From an uncultured Lachnospiraceae bacterium (GTDB lineage: Bacteria > Bacillota > Clostridia > Lachnospirales > Lachnospiraceae): a stretch of DNA of 64,000 nucleotides. Below are positions 33,297 to 41,092 of this stretch, one piece after another. Below the pieces are notes generated by a model. That model searched no databases. It saw only the letters and a list, made by a program, of their open reading frames with translations, and had not been told where the DNA came from. Numbering within the stretch: position 1 is the first letter of the stretch; each line of letters starts with the position of its first letter. The translations under genes were made by a program, and so were the position numbers. Location of the stretch: positions 1 through 64,000 of the forward strand of contig CATJBQ010000250.1 of NCBI GenBank assembly GCA_949738465.1. The letters run 5' to 3'.

Positions 33297-34868
33297 TTAC
33301 ACTGCCTCCTTTCCACGGTTTTCCGGCGCCATCAGCGCAATAAAGGGATTGAAGTACACATTCTCCTTGGCCACCACGCCGGCAAGCCCCTTCCCGCCGT
33401 CCTTGGGCCGCTTGATATCCGCAAAGGTTCCCGCCTCTAAGGTGGCAAACATGCCCTTCTGCTCAATCTCCTTAAGCAAAGCCGCCGCCTTTTCCAAAAC
33501 CTCGTTGGCCCGGTTCTGCATAATGCCGCCATCCTTGTATACAAGCTCATCCCCCAGATCCTTCATGGTCCGGGCGATATACTGTGCATTCTCAATGGCC
33601 AGGGCACGGTCCGACATGAACGGCGTATGGATCGCCTCCGTCATCATCCCCAGCAGATGGATTCTCTGGTTGGTCAGCACCGTCACCATGTTAAACAGTG
33701 CATCCTGCACATGGCCCCGGAAAATATTCCCCGTCATAAACTTGGTGGGCGGCATATATTTCAGCGGCGCATTGGGGAAAATCTCCCGCGCCATCTGTGC
33801 CTGGGCCAGTTCATAGAGGAAGCCGTTCTCCACATCGGGAGAAATCTCAAAGGCATGGCCTAAGCCCTGCTGCTCCTCGGGAAGCCCCGCTTTCAAGGCG
33901 AACTGCTCATTTAAAAACTGGGAAGCCAGCACCGTATGTGCCTCCTCCACCGCGTCGGCCGTGGTCAGGTAATTGTCCTCGCCGGTGTTGATAATCACCC
34001 CGGCAAATCCGTTGATCACTCTGGAAAAATACTGGTCGATCAAGGTACGCTGCATATTGATATCGCGGAATAAAATACCATAAAGCGCGTCGTTGAGCAT
34101 CACATCCAGCCGCTCCAAAGCGCCCATGGCCGCGATCTCCGGCATACACAGACCGGAACAGTAATTGCACAGGCGAATGTAACGCTTCTCCTCACGTCCC
34201 ACCTCATCCAATGCCTCGCGCATCAGGCGGAAATTCTCCTGGGTAGCGTAGGTCCCGCCAAACCCTTCTGTGGTAGCGCCGTAGGGCACATAATCCAGAA
34301 GGCTCTGCCCGGTGGTACGGATCACGGCGATAACGTCTGCTCCCTGCTTGGCCCCGGCCTTGGCCTGAATGATATCCTCGTAAATATTTCCGGTAGCCAC
34401 AATGATATACAGCAGAGGCCCGCTCTTGTCCCCGTACTCCTCCAGATACTGATTCCTCTGGTTCACATTCTCCCGGATCCGCTCCGTGGTCTTCCCTGCC
34501 ACTTCATCCATAACCTTCTGGATCTCGGCTGTCTCATGCACCGGCAAAGCGGTCAGATCAAGTTCGCCACGGCTAACTCTCTCAGCAATCTCCTGGGGAT
34601 CAATGCCAAGCTCCAGCATGGCATTTCCAATATAGAAGGATGCGCCTGCCCCCAGCACGCCCTTATCCATCAGGTGGTCCACCAGCACGTTGGGCAGCGG
34701 CACCTCCACCTCATTGACACCGTCGATTCCCAGCAGACGGCACACGGCACGTTCCACCGTAACGGTGGTGTGCAGGTCAATAAAGTCCTGCACATCCGCC
34801 GCTACCTTGGCCGCGCTGGCCCTGGCCTGGTCCACAAGTGTCTGGTTCAAATTCAGCTTACTTGTCAT
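33297..34868 (-). CDS. kamD: Lysine 5,6-aminomutase alpha subunit
   Basis: 523 residues, normal family size. A TIM-barrel catalytic subunit binding PLP and substrate. Recognisable family segments are DLHTTVTVERAVCRLLGIDG, YIIVATGNIYEDIIQAKAGA, ADVIAVIRTTGQSLLDYVPY, CNYCSGLCMPEIAAMGALER and GLGHAFEISPDVENGFLYEL. Its ribosome binding site is provided by the 51-nt repeat inserted between kamA and kamD. It forms the B12-dependent enzyme with kamE, whose gene abuts it. Confidence 0.97.
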   Translation of the reverse strand: MTSKLNLNQTLVDQARASAAKVAADVQDFIDLHTTVTVERAVCRLLGIDGVNEVEVPLPNVLVDHLMDKGVLGAGASFYIGNAMLELGIDPQEIAERVSRGELDLTALPVHETAEIQKVMDEVAGKTTERIRENVNQRNQYLEEYGDKSGPLLYIIVATGNIYEDIIQAKAGAKQGADVIAVIRTTGQSLLDYVPYGATTEGFGGTYATQENFRLMREALDEVGREEKRYIRLCNYCSGLCMPEIAAMGALERLDVMLNDALYGILFRDINMQRTLIDQYFSRVINGFAGVIINTGEDNYLTTADAVEEAHTVLASQFLNEQFALKAGLPEEQQGLGHAFEISPDVENGFLYELAQAQMAREIFPNAPLKYMPPTKFMTGNIFRGHVQDALFNMVTVLTNQRIHLLGMMTEAIHTPFMSDRALAIENAQYIARTMKDLGDELVYKDGGIMQNRANEVLEKAAALLKEIEQKGMFATLEAGTFADIKRPKDGGKGLAGVVAKENVYFNPFIALMAPENRGKEAV

Positions 34869-34872
34869 ATTA

Positions 34873-34931
34873 CCTCCTTATTGCCCCGTTCTTTGGGCAT
34901 ACAGGTACACCCGAAGGGTGCTTCCTCCTTA
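34873..34931 (-). repeat. 51-nt RBS-bearing intergenic repeat, copy 3
   Basis: On the minus strand it begins and ends with TAAGGAGG (34924-34931 and 34873-34880), 51 nt apart. The first TAA is the stop codon of kamA; the second AAGGAGG is the ribosome binding site of kamD. Inside are the hairpins CACCC-TTC-GGGTG and TGCCC-AAAGAAC-GGGGCA. Same period and layout as the tandem copies at 752-853. The duplicated TAAGGAGG looks like a target-site duplication. Confidence 0.8.
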
Positions 34932-36188
34932 CTCGTGATGGCCACGCTCCAAACGCTTCAATCCCTTGGGCTCTAAGTTCAACGCCTCGCCCTGCTCTAA
35001 GGATGCGATTCCCACAATATCCTTGGCCATGTGATTCTCGCAGTCCTTGCAGTGACAATGGTTGTCGTAATGCTCCGGCTCCGTGTAGGTGGTGATTACG
35101 CCCTCGAAATTCCGAAGGATCACCTTACCCGGCGTCTGGGAAATCACATAGTTGGGCATTACCGGCGTCTTGCCGCCGCCGCCGGGCGCATCCACCACAA
35201 AGGTAGGAACCGCAAACCCGGAGGTATGGCCTCTGAGAGCCTCAATGATCTCAATTCCCTTGGAAACCGGCGTACGGAAGTGCTCCAGGCCAAAGGACAG
35301 ATCACACTGGTAAATATAGTAAGGACGTACACGCATCTGCACCAGTCCGTGCATCAGACGGCGCATGATGTGGATACAGTCATTCACCCCTGCCAGAAGC
35401 ACCGACTGGTTGCCCAGCGGAATACCGGCATCTGCCAGCCTTGCACAGGCCGCCGCGCTCTCCTCGGTAATCTCATTGGGATGGTTGAAGTGGGTATTCA
35501 GCCAGATGGGATGATACTTCTTCAACATATCGCACAGCTCCTGGGTAATACGCTGGGGCATAACCACCGGCGTACGGGAACCGATCCGGACAATCTCCAC
35601 ATGCTCGATCTTGCGCAGCTCGGAAATGATATACTCCAGCCGCTCGTCGCTGACTAAGAGCGCATCCCCGCCGGAGAGAAGCACATCGCGCACCTCCGGG
35701 TGATTCCGTACATAGTCGATGCAGGCGTCGATCTGATCCTTGGGTACGCTGCAGTCGTCATGTCCTGCAAAACGTCTTCTGGTACAGTGGCGGCAGTACA
35801 TGGAGCACATGTCAGTAATTAGGAACAGCACACGGTCCGGATACCGGTGGGTCAGACCCTTCACCGGAGAATCCGTATCCTCGTGAAGCGGATCCAGAAG
35901 ATCTGCCGGCGACTGGTGAAGCTCCGCAGCAGTGGGTACCGCCTGCTTCCGGACCGGATCGTTCGGATCATTGAGATCGATCAAGGACAGATAGTAGGGC
36001 GTAATCGCCATGCGCAGCGTCTTTAAGCAGGCCTCTACTCCTTCCTCCTCCTCTGGAGTCAGAGTCATATATTTCTTCAGATCGTCTACGGTCTCAATGC
36101 GGCTCTTCACCTGCCATTTCCAATCATTCCACTGCTCATCCGGCACATCCAGAAACAGCCCATTGCTTCTGCTTTTATTAAATTTCAT
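34929..36188 (-). CDS. kamA: L-lysine 2,3-aminomutase (radical SAM)
   Basis: Converts L-lysine to L-beta-lysine with a 4Fe-4S cluster, S-adenosylmethionine and PLP, the first step of lysine fermentation. About 419 residues from ATG 36188 (CGAGGAGGTTTAC before it). The radical SAM cluster motif CSMYCRHC has cysteines at 128, 132 and 135. The PLP lysine lies in DAPGGGGKTPVMPNYV, and the C-terminal zinc-type cysteines in YDNHCHCKDCENH. LLSGGDALLVSDERLEYII is also typical. Followed by kamD through the 51-nt repeat. Confidence 0.97.
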   Translation of the reverse strand: MKFNKSRSNGLFLDVPDEQWNDWKWQVKSRIETVDDLKKYMTLTPEEEEGVEACLKTLRMAITPYYLSLIDLNDPNDPVRKQAVPTAAELHQSPADLLDPLHEDTDSPVKGLTHRYPDRVLFLITDMCSMYCRHCTRRRFAGHDDCSVPKDQIDACIDYVRNHPEVRDVLLSGGDALLVSDERLEYIISELRKIEHVEIVRIGSRTPVVMPQRITQELCDMLKKYHPIWLNTHFNHPNEITEESAAACARLADAGIPLGNQSVLLAGVNDCIHIMRRLMHGLVQMRVRPYYIYQCDLSFGLEHFRTPVSKGIEIIEALRGHTSGFAVPTFVVDAPGGGGKTPVMPNYVISQTPGKVILRNFEGVITTYTEPEHYDNHCHCKDCENHMAKDIVGIASLEQGEALNLEPKGLKRLERGHHE

Positions 36189-36238
36189 AGTAAACCTCCT
36201 CGTTTTATGGGATTCAATCGTTCCAGCCAATCTGCAGC

Positions 36239-37276
36239 CTACACATATTTTTTATCAAAAATATCCCTGATATCGGCATTCTCGCGAAGCTCCTGCAGGG
36301 TAATCTCCGCATGGCCCTTGGTGTAGCCGTTGCCGATAATCATATCGATGTCCTTGCCTACGCCCTCTGCGCCCAGCGCCGCCTTGGTAAAGCTGGTGGC
36401 CATGGAGAAGAAATATACCACGCCGCCGTCATGAACCGGCAGGATTGCGGACATCTCGCAGTTGTTTACATTGACGCAGCAGATGGACACATCGTACTCC
36501 TTGCCATCATTACAAGCCAACGCCTTCTCCAGCACATCCACCGGCAAAGCCGCGCTGGCCTGGAATGCCTTGTGGCAGACGCCGATCTTAAGAAGCTCGT
36601 CGATTCCCTCCTGGCTGTAGTCCATCGCCACCACACGCCCGGTGGGGCCTACCCGCTTCATGGCCTCATAGCAGCACAGCGTACCGGATTTACCGGCGCC
36701 GCCCAGAATCAATACGCTCTGGCCAGGCTTCACCAGCTTGGCAGTCTGGGCCGGCGCTCCGGCCACATCCAGCGCCGCCAGAGCCAGCGGCTCGCTGATA
36801 TCATCCGGAAGCTTGGCATACAGGGCCGTCTCAAACAATACCGCCTGCCCCTTGATGTCCACCCGGTCGATATCGGGATGGATCTCTAAGATCTCGTCGA
36901 TCCGGAGGGGTGTCATCGAGAGGGATACCAGGGATGCGATCTTATCTCCCACCTGGATATCCAGATCCAGATCCTCACCGATGTAAGCCACCTTACCGAT
37001 GAACATACCGCCGGAGCCGGTGACCGGATTCTGCATCTTGCCCCGCTCGTTCACAATATCCAGGATCATCTGCTTGATGCGCTCCACATCATGGTCGCAG
37101 ACTTCCTCAATCTGGGTAAAGGATGCGGAGTCGATATTCAGGGAGATCACGTCGCAAATGATCTCATTGGAATACTTCTCCGTCATATCATTGTCGATCT
37201 TCTGCGCCGCCTGGGTCAATACTCCCTGGGGCTCGATCACTCTGTGGATTCCATACTTATTACCTTTCTTGGCCAT
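36239..37276 (-). CDS. kdd: L-erythro-3,5-diaminohexanoate dehydrogenase
   Basis: 345 residues from ATG 37276 (GGAGGAGAAGGC before it). NAD(P)-dependent oxidative deamination of 3,5-diaminohexanoate to 3-keto-5-aminohexanoate. N-terminus KYGIHRVIEPQGVLTQAAQ is diagnostic. The nucleotide-binding fold reads VLILGGAGKSGTLCCYEAMK, with an acidic residue in VVAMDYSQEG. Falls between kce and kamA in transcription order. Confidence 0.96.
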   Translation of the reverse strand: MAKKGNKYGIHRVIEPQGVLTQAAQKIDNDMTEKYSNEIICDVISLNIDSASFTQIEEVCDHDVERIKQMILDIVNERGKMQNPVTGSGGMFIGKVAYIGEDLDLDIQVGDKIASLVSLSMTPLRIDEILEIHPDIDRVDIKGQAVLFETALYAKLPDDISEPLALAALDVAGAPAQTAKLVKPGQSVLILGGAGKSGTLCCYEAMKRVGPTGRVVAMDYSQEGIDELLKIGVCHKAFQASAALPVDVLEKALACNDGKEYDVSICCVNVNNCEMSAILPVHDGGVVYFFSMATSFTKAALGAEGVGKDIDMIIGNGYTKGHAEITLQELRENADIRDIFDKKYV

Positions 37277-37334
37277 TGCCTTCTCCTCCATTTTTAATAA
37301 TTAAACATAGACTTAATGTTGTTCCCGGGCTGTC

Positions 37335-38165
37335 CTATTCCCTCCGCAGGCCCAGAATTCTTCTGGCCTCGTCCGGCGTAGCGATCGCACGTCCCAGCTC
37401 CCTGGCCAGACGTGCCACCTTGGCCACCAGCTCCCCGTTGGAAGCGGCCGGCACGCCCTTCTCCAGATAGACATTGTCCTCAAATCCAACCCGCACATGG
37501 CCGCCCATGATGATCCCCATCACAGCCATGGGGAACTGGTTCCTTCCCACACCGGCCACCGTCCAGGTGGAGCCTTCCGGAATGCTGCCCACCATGAACT
37601 CCAGGTCCCTGGGCTCTCCGCTGATGCCGCCGTTGACGCCCATCACAAAGTCAAAATGCATGGGGGACTTGATGTATCCCTTCCGGCCCAGGCGCTTCGC
37701 CATGTCGATCATGCCCTTGTCAAACACCTCGATCTCCGGCTTGATATTCCGCTCATTCATCCGCTCCACAAAGTCAATAATCATATTCTCTGTGTTGACG
37801 AAGATCTCATCGCCGCCGAAATTACAGGTGCCGCAGTCTAAGGTAGCCATCTCCGGGTTCAAGAGCAGCGGCTGCAGACGTTCGTCGTTGGTCATGCCCA
37901 CCGCTCCGCCAGTGGACACCTGGACGATCACGTCGGGACATACTGCCTTGATGGCATTGATGCACGCCTCAAACCGGTCCCTGCTCTGGGTGGGCGTCCC
38001 GTCGTCCTCCCGCACATGCAGGTGGATCAGGGCGGCTCCCGCATCGTACGCCGCCTTGGCCTCCCGGGCAATCTCCTCCACCGTATATGGTACTGCCGGA
38101 TTCTGCTCCTTGGTCACCTCCGCGCCGCAGATGCAGGCTGTAATAATTAATTTTTCCATCGCCAT
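37335..38165 (-). CDS. kce: 3-keto-5-aminohexanoate cleavage enzyme
   Basis: 276 residues of the BKACE family. Converts 3-keto-5-aminohexanoate and acetyl-CoA into acetoacetate and 3-aminobutyryl-CoA. The zinc-binding HLHVRE motif is present at residues 49-54 (ALIHLHVREDDGTPT). TGGAVGMTNDERLQPLLLNP, DCGTCNFGGDEIFVNT and FDFVMGVNGGISGEPRDL follow. Starts 12 nt after the kal stop, so the two are cotranscribed. Confidence 0.96.
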   Translation of the reverse strand: MAMEKLIITACICGAEVTKEQNPAVPYTVEEIAREAKAAYDAGAALIHLHVREDDGTPTQSRDRFEACINAIKAVCPDVIVQVSTGGAVGMTNDERLQPLLLNPEMATLDCGTCNFGGDEIFVNTENMIIDFVERMNERNIKPEIEVFDKGMIDMAKRLGRKGYIKSPMHFDFVMGVNGGISGEPRDLEFMVGSIPEGSTWTVAGVGRNQFPMAVMGIIMGGHVRVGFEDNVYLEKGVPAASNGELVAKVARLARELGRAIATPDEARRILGLRRE

Positions 38166-38177
38166 CCCCGCCCCTTT

Positions 38178-38567
38178 CTATCTGCGCTGTTTGTCCTTAG
38201 GCACCACGCAGGTACCGCTGGCCCGGCATACCACAATGGGCTCCTTAAGCACATCGCAGGCGGAATCATTCAGATCCGGCCTGGGCGCAATCACCTTGCG
38301 GGCCTCGAACTTCATCTTGCGGGAAGTATTGCCCACGCTGACAATCTCTCCCACCGCTTCGATGTAATCGCCTGCAAAAACCGGCGCCAGAAACTCCACC
38401 TCGTCATATGCCTTGAACAATCCTTCATCTCCATCCTGAAGAATCAAAAGCTCCGTCGCCACATCGCCGAACAACTGCAGCATTCTGGCTCCATCCACCA
38501 GATTCCCGCCGTAGTGCGCGTCGTGGGCGCTCATCCGCAAGCGGATGATTGATTTTTTTGTCTCCAT
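38178..38567 (-). CDS. kal: 3-aminobutyryl-CoA ammonia-lyase
   Basis: 129 residues with a hotdog fold. Removes ammonia from 3-aminobutyryl-CoA to give crotonyl-CoA, which then enters the butyrate pathway. Family pattern [59 protein letters not shown] and [12 protein letters not shown]. It is first in kal-kce-kdd-kamA-kamD-kamE, directly behind a leader of about 450 nt that holds a lysine riboswitch. An AAGGAGG box is 12 nt before the ATG, a little far. Confidence 0.95.
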   Translation of the reverse strand: METKKSIIRLRMSAHDAHYGGNLVDGARMLQLFGDVATELLILQDGDEGLFKAYDEVEFLAPVFAGDYIEAVGEIVSVGNTSRKMKFEARKVIAPRPDLNDSACDVLKEPIVVCRASGTCVVPKDKQRR

Positions 38568-38665
38568 TAACGTTATAAACCTCCTTCTCGGAAAACTTGT
38601 TCAGAGTTTTTCCTGTTTATATAACCCCGTCTCCGGGTGGTTACCATGTGGTTACTGTATAAGGT

Positions 38666-38718
38666 AAAAAAAGACGCCATTCCACCGCATGCCAAAAATT
38701 CCAAACGGTACAATAGCG
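38666..38718 (-). terminator. Second terminator-like hairpin (T2) in the kal leader
   Basis: Minus strand CGCTATTGTACCG (38718 to 38706) pairs with CGGTGGAATGGCG (38687 to 38675): 13 positions with one mismatch and two G-U pairs. The loop is 18 nt and TCTTTTTTT follows (38666-38672). Its 5' arm lies in the second exact copy of the aptamer P1 strand (38711-38725). Weaker than T1 because of the loop and mismatch. Confidence 0.5.
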
Positions 38719-38766
38719 CTCCATGTTCCATGTAGAACAATAATCCCGCATAGATAAGTCTCGTAT

Positions 38767-38817
38767 AAAAAACAAATGCTATCGACACTCACAAGCCCTC
38801 CTGTGAATATCAATAGC
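38767..38817 (-). terminator. Terminator (T1) overlapping riboswitch helix P1
   Basis: Minus strand GCTATTGATATTCACA (38817 to 38802) pairs with TGTGAGTGTCGATAGC (38793 to 38778): 16 pairs including several G-U. The loop is 8 nt and ATTTGTTTTTT follows. The first part of its 5' arm, GCTATTG, is also the 3' strand of aptamer helix P1, so the two helices cannot coexist. Confidence 0.75.
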
Positions 38818-38979
38818 GCTCCATGCGAACATGACAGGACAGTGGTGCTGAACCACTCACCCCAAGAATACATCCCCATCACCAGATCTATTCTTTCGGC
38901 AGGATATGCATTCTGCACCGGCATCCGACATGACAATCGTTCCCATCCGGCGTGTACCTCATAACCTGCACCTCTATTG
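38811..38979 (-). ncRNA. Lysine riboswitch (L box) upstream of the lysine fermentation operon
   Basis: On the minus strand P1 forms between CAATAG (38979 to 38974), followed by AGGTGCAG, and CTATTG (38816 to 38811), preceded by GGAGCG. Lysine-aptamer landmarks occur in order: AGAGGTGCAG, GGATGGGAA, CTGCCGAA, CTTGGGGTGAG and CACTGTC, then GGAGCGCTATTG. The 169-nt length agrees with the family and with the second copy in this window (50150-50316). It lies between a good promoter and kal. Lysine riboswitches normally repress; here the overlap of P1 with terminator T1 predicts activation by lysine. Confidence 0.88.
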
Positions 38980-39021
38980 TCTCTCTATGTAGTTGTCAAT
39001 GTCATCGCTCCATCTACGTTC

Positions 39022-39050
39022 ATCATACTACCCATTGAATCTTTCGTCAA
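39022..39050 (-). promoter_or_regulatory. Promoter of the kal-kce-kdd-kamADE operon
   Basis: Minus strand TTGACG, exactly 17 nt, TATGAT. Transcription would start near 39015, about 35 nt before the lysine aptamer, giving a leader of about 450 nt. Confidence 0.75.
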
Positions 39051-39067
39051 CCCCTTCATTTCAAAAT

Positions 39068-39103
39068 TTTTTACCAAAAATACAAAGATTTTTTTGGTAA
39101 AAA
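39068..39103. promoter_or_regulatory. AT-rich inverted repeat just upstream of the kal promoter
   Basis: TTTTTACCAAAAA (39068-39080) and TTTTTGGTAAAAA (39091-39103) are perfect inverted arms 10 nt apart. They end 18 nt upstream of the -35 box, the usual place for an activator site or UP-like element. A terminator role is also possible, but the nhaC transcript already has a strong terminator at 39169-39203. Confidence 0.45.
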
Positions 39104-39168
39104 GTATAAAATTTCAGAAATTTGAAATAATTTTAGAATCATACAAAGAACAGCGATATCAGAAAAGT

Positions 39169-39203
39169 CCCCGGAAACCCTGGCCAAGCCAGGATTCCCG
39201 GGG
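39169..39203 (-). terminator. Terminator of the nhaC/lysW-like gene
   Basis: Minus strand CCCCGGGAATCCTGGC-TTG-GCCAGGGTTTCCGGGG, a 16-position stem with one mismatch and a G-U pair, followed by ACTTTTCT, about 60 nt after the stop at 39262. Confidence 0.8.
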
Positions 39204-39261
39204 AAGCCGTGTCACAAACGACACAATTTTTCAAAGATTCTGGCGCATCACACGAAACAGA

Positions 39262-40860
39262 CTATCTGTCTGCCGTAATCCGCTTGATCACAAACAAGGT
39301 TCCAAGGGTAAGGATAATTCCTGCACCCAGGGAGATAATAACATTCTGCGCAAATCCCGCTATGATAAAGCTGACGAAGGAAATTACCGCAACCGTCACC
39401 GCATACGGAATCTGGGTGGAAACATGGTTCAAATGATTGCACTGTGCTCCGGCCGAGGACATAATCGTCGTATCGGAAATCGGTGAGCAGTGGTCGCCGC
39501 AAACCGCGCCGGCCAGACAGGCTGACATACCGATGGCGCCCAGGGGGCTTCCGATCGGGAATACATTGAGGACGATCGGGATCAGGATTCCGAAGGTTCC
39601 CCAAGAGGTACCCGTTGAAAATGCAATCAGGCAGGCAACAATGAAGATGATGGCCGGCAGGAAGTTATTCAACGATCCCGCATTATCCAGCGCCGCCTTT
39701 ACAAAAGCGGAAGAATCCAGCAGATTGGTCACGTTCTTTAAGGAGGTTGCCAGGGTAAGGATCAGGATCGCAGGCACCATGGCGATAAAGCCCTTGGGAA
39801 TGCATTCCATAGCTTCCTTGAAGGTAACCAGTCTTCTTGCCACAAAATAAATGATTACAATTACCAATGCGATAATACCGCCCCAGGGAAGGCCCATGGT
39901 GGCGTCTGTGTTAGCAAATGCGTCTACCAGGCCGATGGAACCGTCATAATCAGCGCCCATGCCTCTTCCGACATAAACCAGCGCAACAATACAAAGTACA
40001 ATCAGCACTATAATGGGAATAACAAGGTCGAACACCCGGCTTCTGCCCTTGGAGGACGCGCTTTCTTCCTCATCGTCTCCCACGCGTTCGCCAGTGGTGA
40101 ACAGGTCTCCCTTTTCCGCGTTCTTCTCATGCAGCTTCATGGGGCCATAGTCAAACTTCATAAGGACAAGACCGATAATGAACACGAAGGTCAGCAGAGA
40201 ATAAAAGTTGTAGGGGATCGCCTGGATAAACAGAGTAATCCCGTTGGTTCCCTCCGGTGTAAAGGAAGAAACTGCCGCCGCCCAGGAGGAAACAGGCGCG
40301 ATCATACAGATCGGAGCCGCCGTGGCATCGATTAAGTACGCAAGCTTTGACCGGGAAATTCTGGGCTTTTCCGTCACCGGACCCACAACCGCCCCACCCG
40401 GCAGGCGGTTGAAGTAATCGTCAACGAAAATAAGGACACCCAGGGCAAAGGTCGCAAGGGAAGCTCCCACCTTCGTCTTCACATGCTTAGATGCCCATTC
40501 GCCGAAAGCCCTCGAACCGCCGGCCTTGTTCAGCAAAGCCACAATAATGCCCAGAAATACCAAAAATGCAAAAATACCCGCGCTGCCGGATACGGCCGGC
40601 ACAATACCTTCTCCCACAACCGCGTCTACCGTGTGGATCGGATTGAAGTTGCTGGACAAAAGACCGCCCACCAGGACACCGATAAACAGGGAGGAATAGG
40701 CTTCCTTTGTTATCAGCGCCAGTCCGATCGCCACAACTGGCGGGAACAGCGACCATAAGGTCCCCACAGGGCTCGTAATGGAACCCGTGAATGCGCAGAT
40801 AATAGCGAAAATAACAATAAACGCTATTATCGCAATCTTAGAGATGATTTTTTTGCTCAT
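39262..40860 (-). CDS. NhaC-superfamily Na+/H+ antiporter, candidate LysW-type lysine transporter
   Basis: 532 residues with about 11-12 membrane helices. Characteristic NhaC segments: EAYSSLFIGVLVGGLLSSNF, FVDDYFNRLPGGAVVGPVTE, KLAYLIDATAAPICMIAPVS, FSTGTSWGTFGILIPIVLNV and CSPISDTTIMSSAGAQCNHL. The NhaC superfamily includes LysW, a predicted lysine transporter. Lying directly upstream of the lysine fermentation operon, with its own promoter and terminator, makes lysine import a reasonable role. Simple Na+/H+ exchange cannot be excluded. Start at ATG 40860 behind GAGAAAGGGGA. Confidence 0.85.
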   Translation of the reverse strand: MSKKIISKIAIIAFIVIFAIICAFTGSITSPVGTLWSLFPPVVAIGLALITKEAYSSLFIGVLVGGLLSSNFNPIHTVDAVVGEGIVPAVSGSAGIFAFLVFLGIIVALLNKAGGSRAFGEWASKHVKTKVGASLATFALGVLIFVDDYFNRLPGGAVVGPVTEKPRISRSKLAYLIDATAAPICMIAPVSSWAAAVSSFTPEGTNGITLFIQAIPYNFYSLLTFVFIIGLVLMKFDYGPMKLHEKNAEKGDLFTTGERVGDDEEESASSKGRSRVFDLVIPIIVLIVLCIVALVYVGRGMGADYDGSIGLVDAFANTDATMGLPWGGIIALVIVIIYFVARRLVTFKEAMECIPKGFIAMVPAILILTLATSLKNVTNLLDSSAFVKAALDNAGSLNNFLPAIIFIVACLIAFSTGTSWGTFGILIPIVLNVFPIGSPLGAIGMSACLAGAVCGDHCSPISDTTIMSSAGAQCNHLNHVSTQIPYAVTVAVISFVSFIIAGFAQNVIISLGAGIILTLGTLFVIKRITADR

Positions 40861-40925
40861 AAAAATCCCCTTTCTCCAAACACATTTGTTTTATAAAATT
40901 TTTAGAAAAAACTCTGAACAATTTT

Positions 40926-40954
40926 ATTATAATCCATAAATTGCATAAAGTAAA
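40926..40954 (-). promoter_or_regulatory. Promoter of the nhaC/lysW-like gene
   Basis: Minus strand TTTACT, 17 nt, TATAAT. Transcription would begin near 40919, giving a leader of about 60 nt that opens with GTTCAGAGTTTTTTC, a sequence shared with the paralogous pseudogene leader. The leader is too short for a lysine riboswitch. Confidence 0.6.
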
Positions 40955-41016
40955 TGGTAAATTGAAACTTTTATTGGGTAACATCCACAAACCCGCCAAA
41001 AATGGGCAAATATTGT

Positions 41017-41045
41017 TTTACAAATTCTTAAATCCATATTATAGT
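41017..41045 (+). promoter_or_regulatory. Promoter-like sequence before the nhaC pseudogene
   Basis: TTTACA, 17 nt, TATAGT on the plus strand, followed 8 nt later by GTTCAGAGTTTTTC (41053-41066) and a TTTTGGAGG ribosome binding site. It diverges from the intact nhaC promoter. Confidence 0.5.
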
Positions 41046-41092
41046 CTATAGCGTTCAGAGTTTTTCCATCCAAAAAAATTTTGGAGGTTTTT

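Noticed and set aside
38652-38936. 94- and 71-codon open frames in the kal leader
   Set aside because: They run through the riboswitch aptamer and terminators and have no ribosome binding site. The RNA structure explains the region.
38985-39000. TTGACA on the minus strand close to the lysine aptamer as the operon -35 box
   Set aside because: The matching -10 position would fall inside the aptamer P1 strand and reads TAGAGG. The TTGACG-17-TATGAT promoter just upstream fits much better.
40861-40925. Possible lysine riboswitch before the LysW-like gene
   Set aside because: The transcribed leader is about 60 nt, too short for the roughly 170-nt aptamer, and no L-box landmarks are present.
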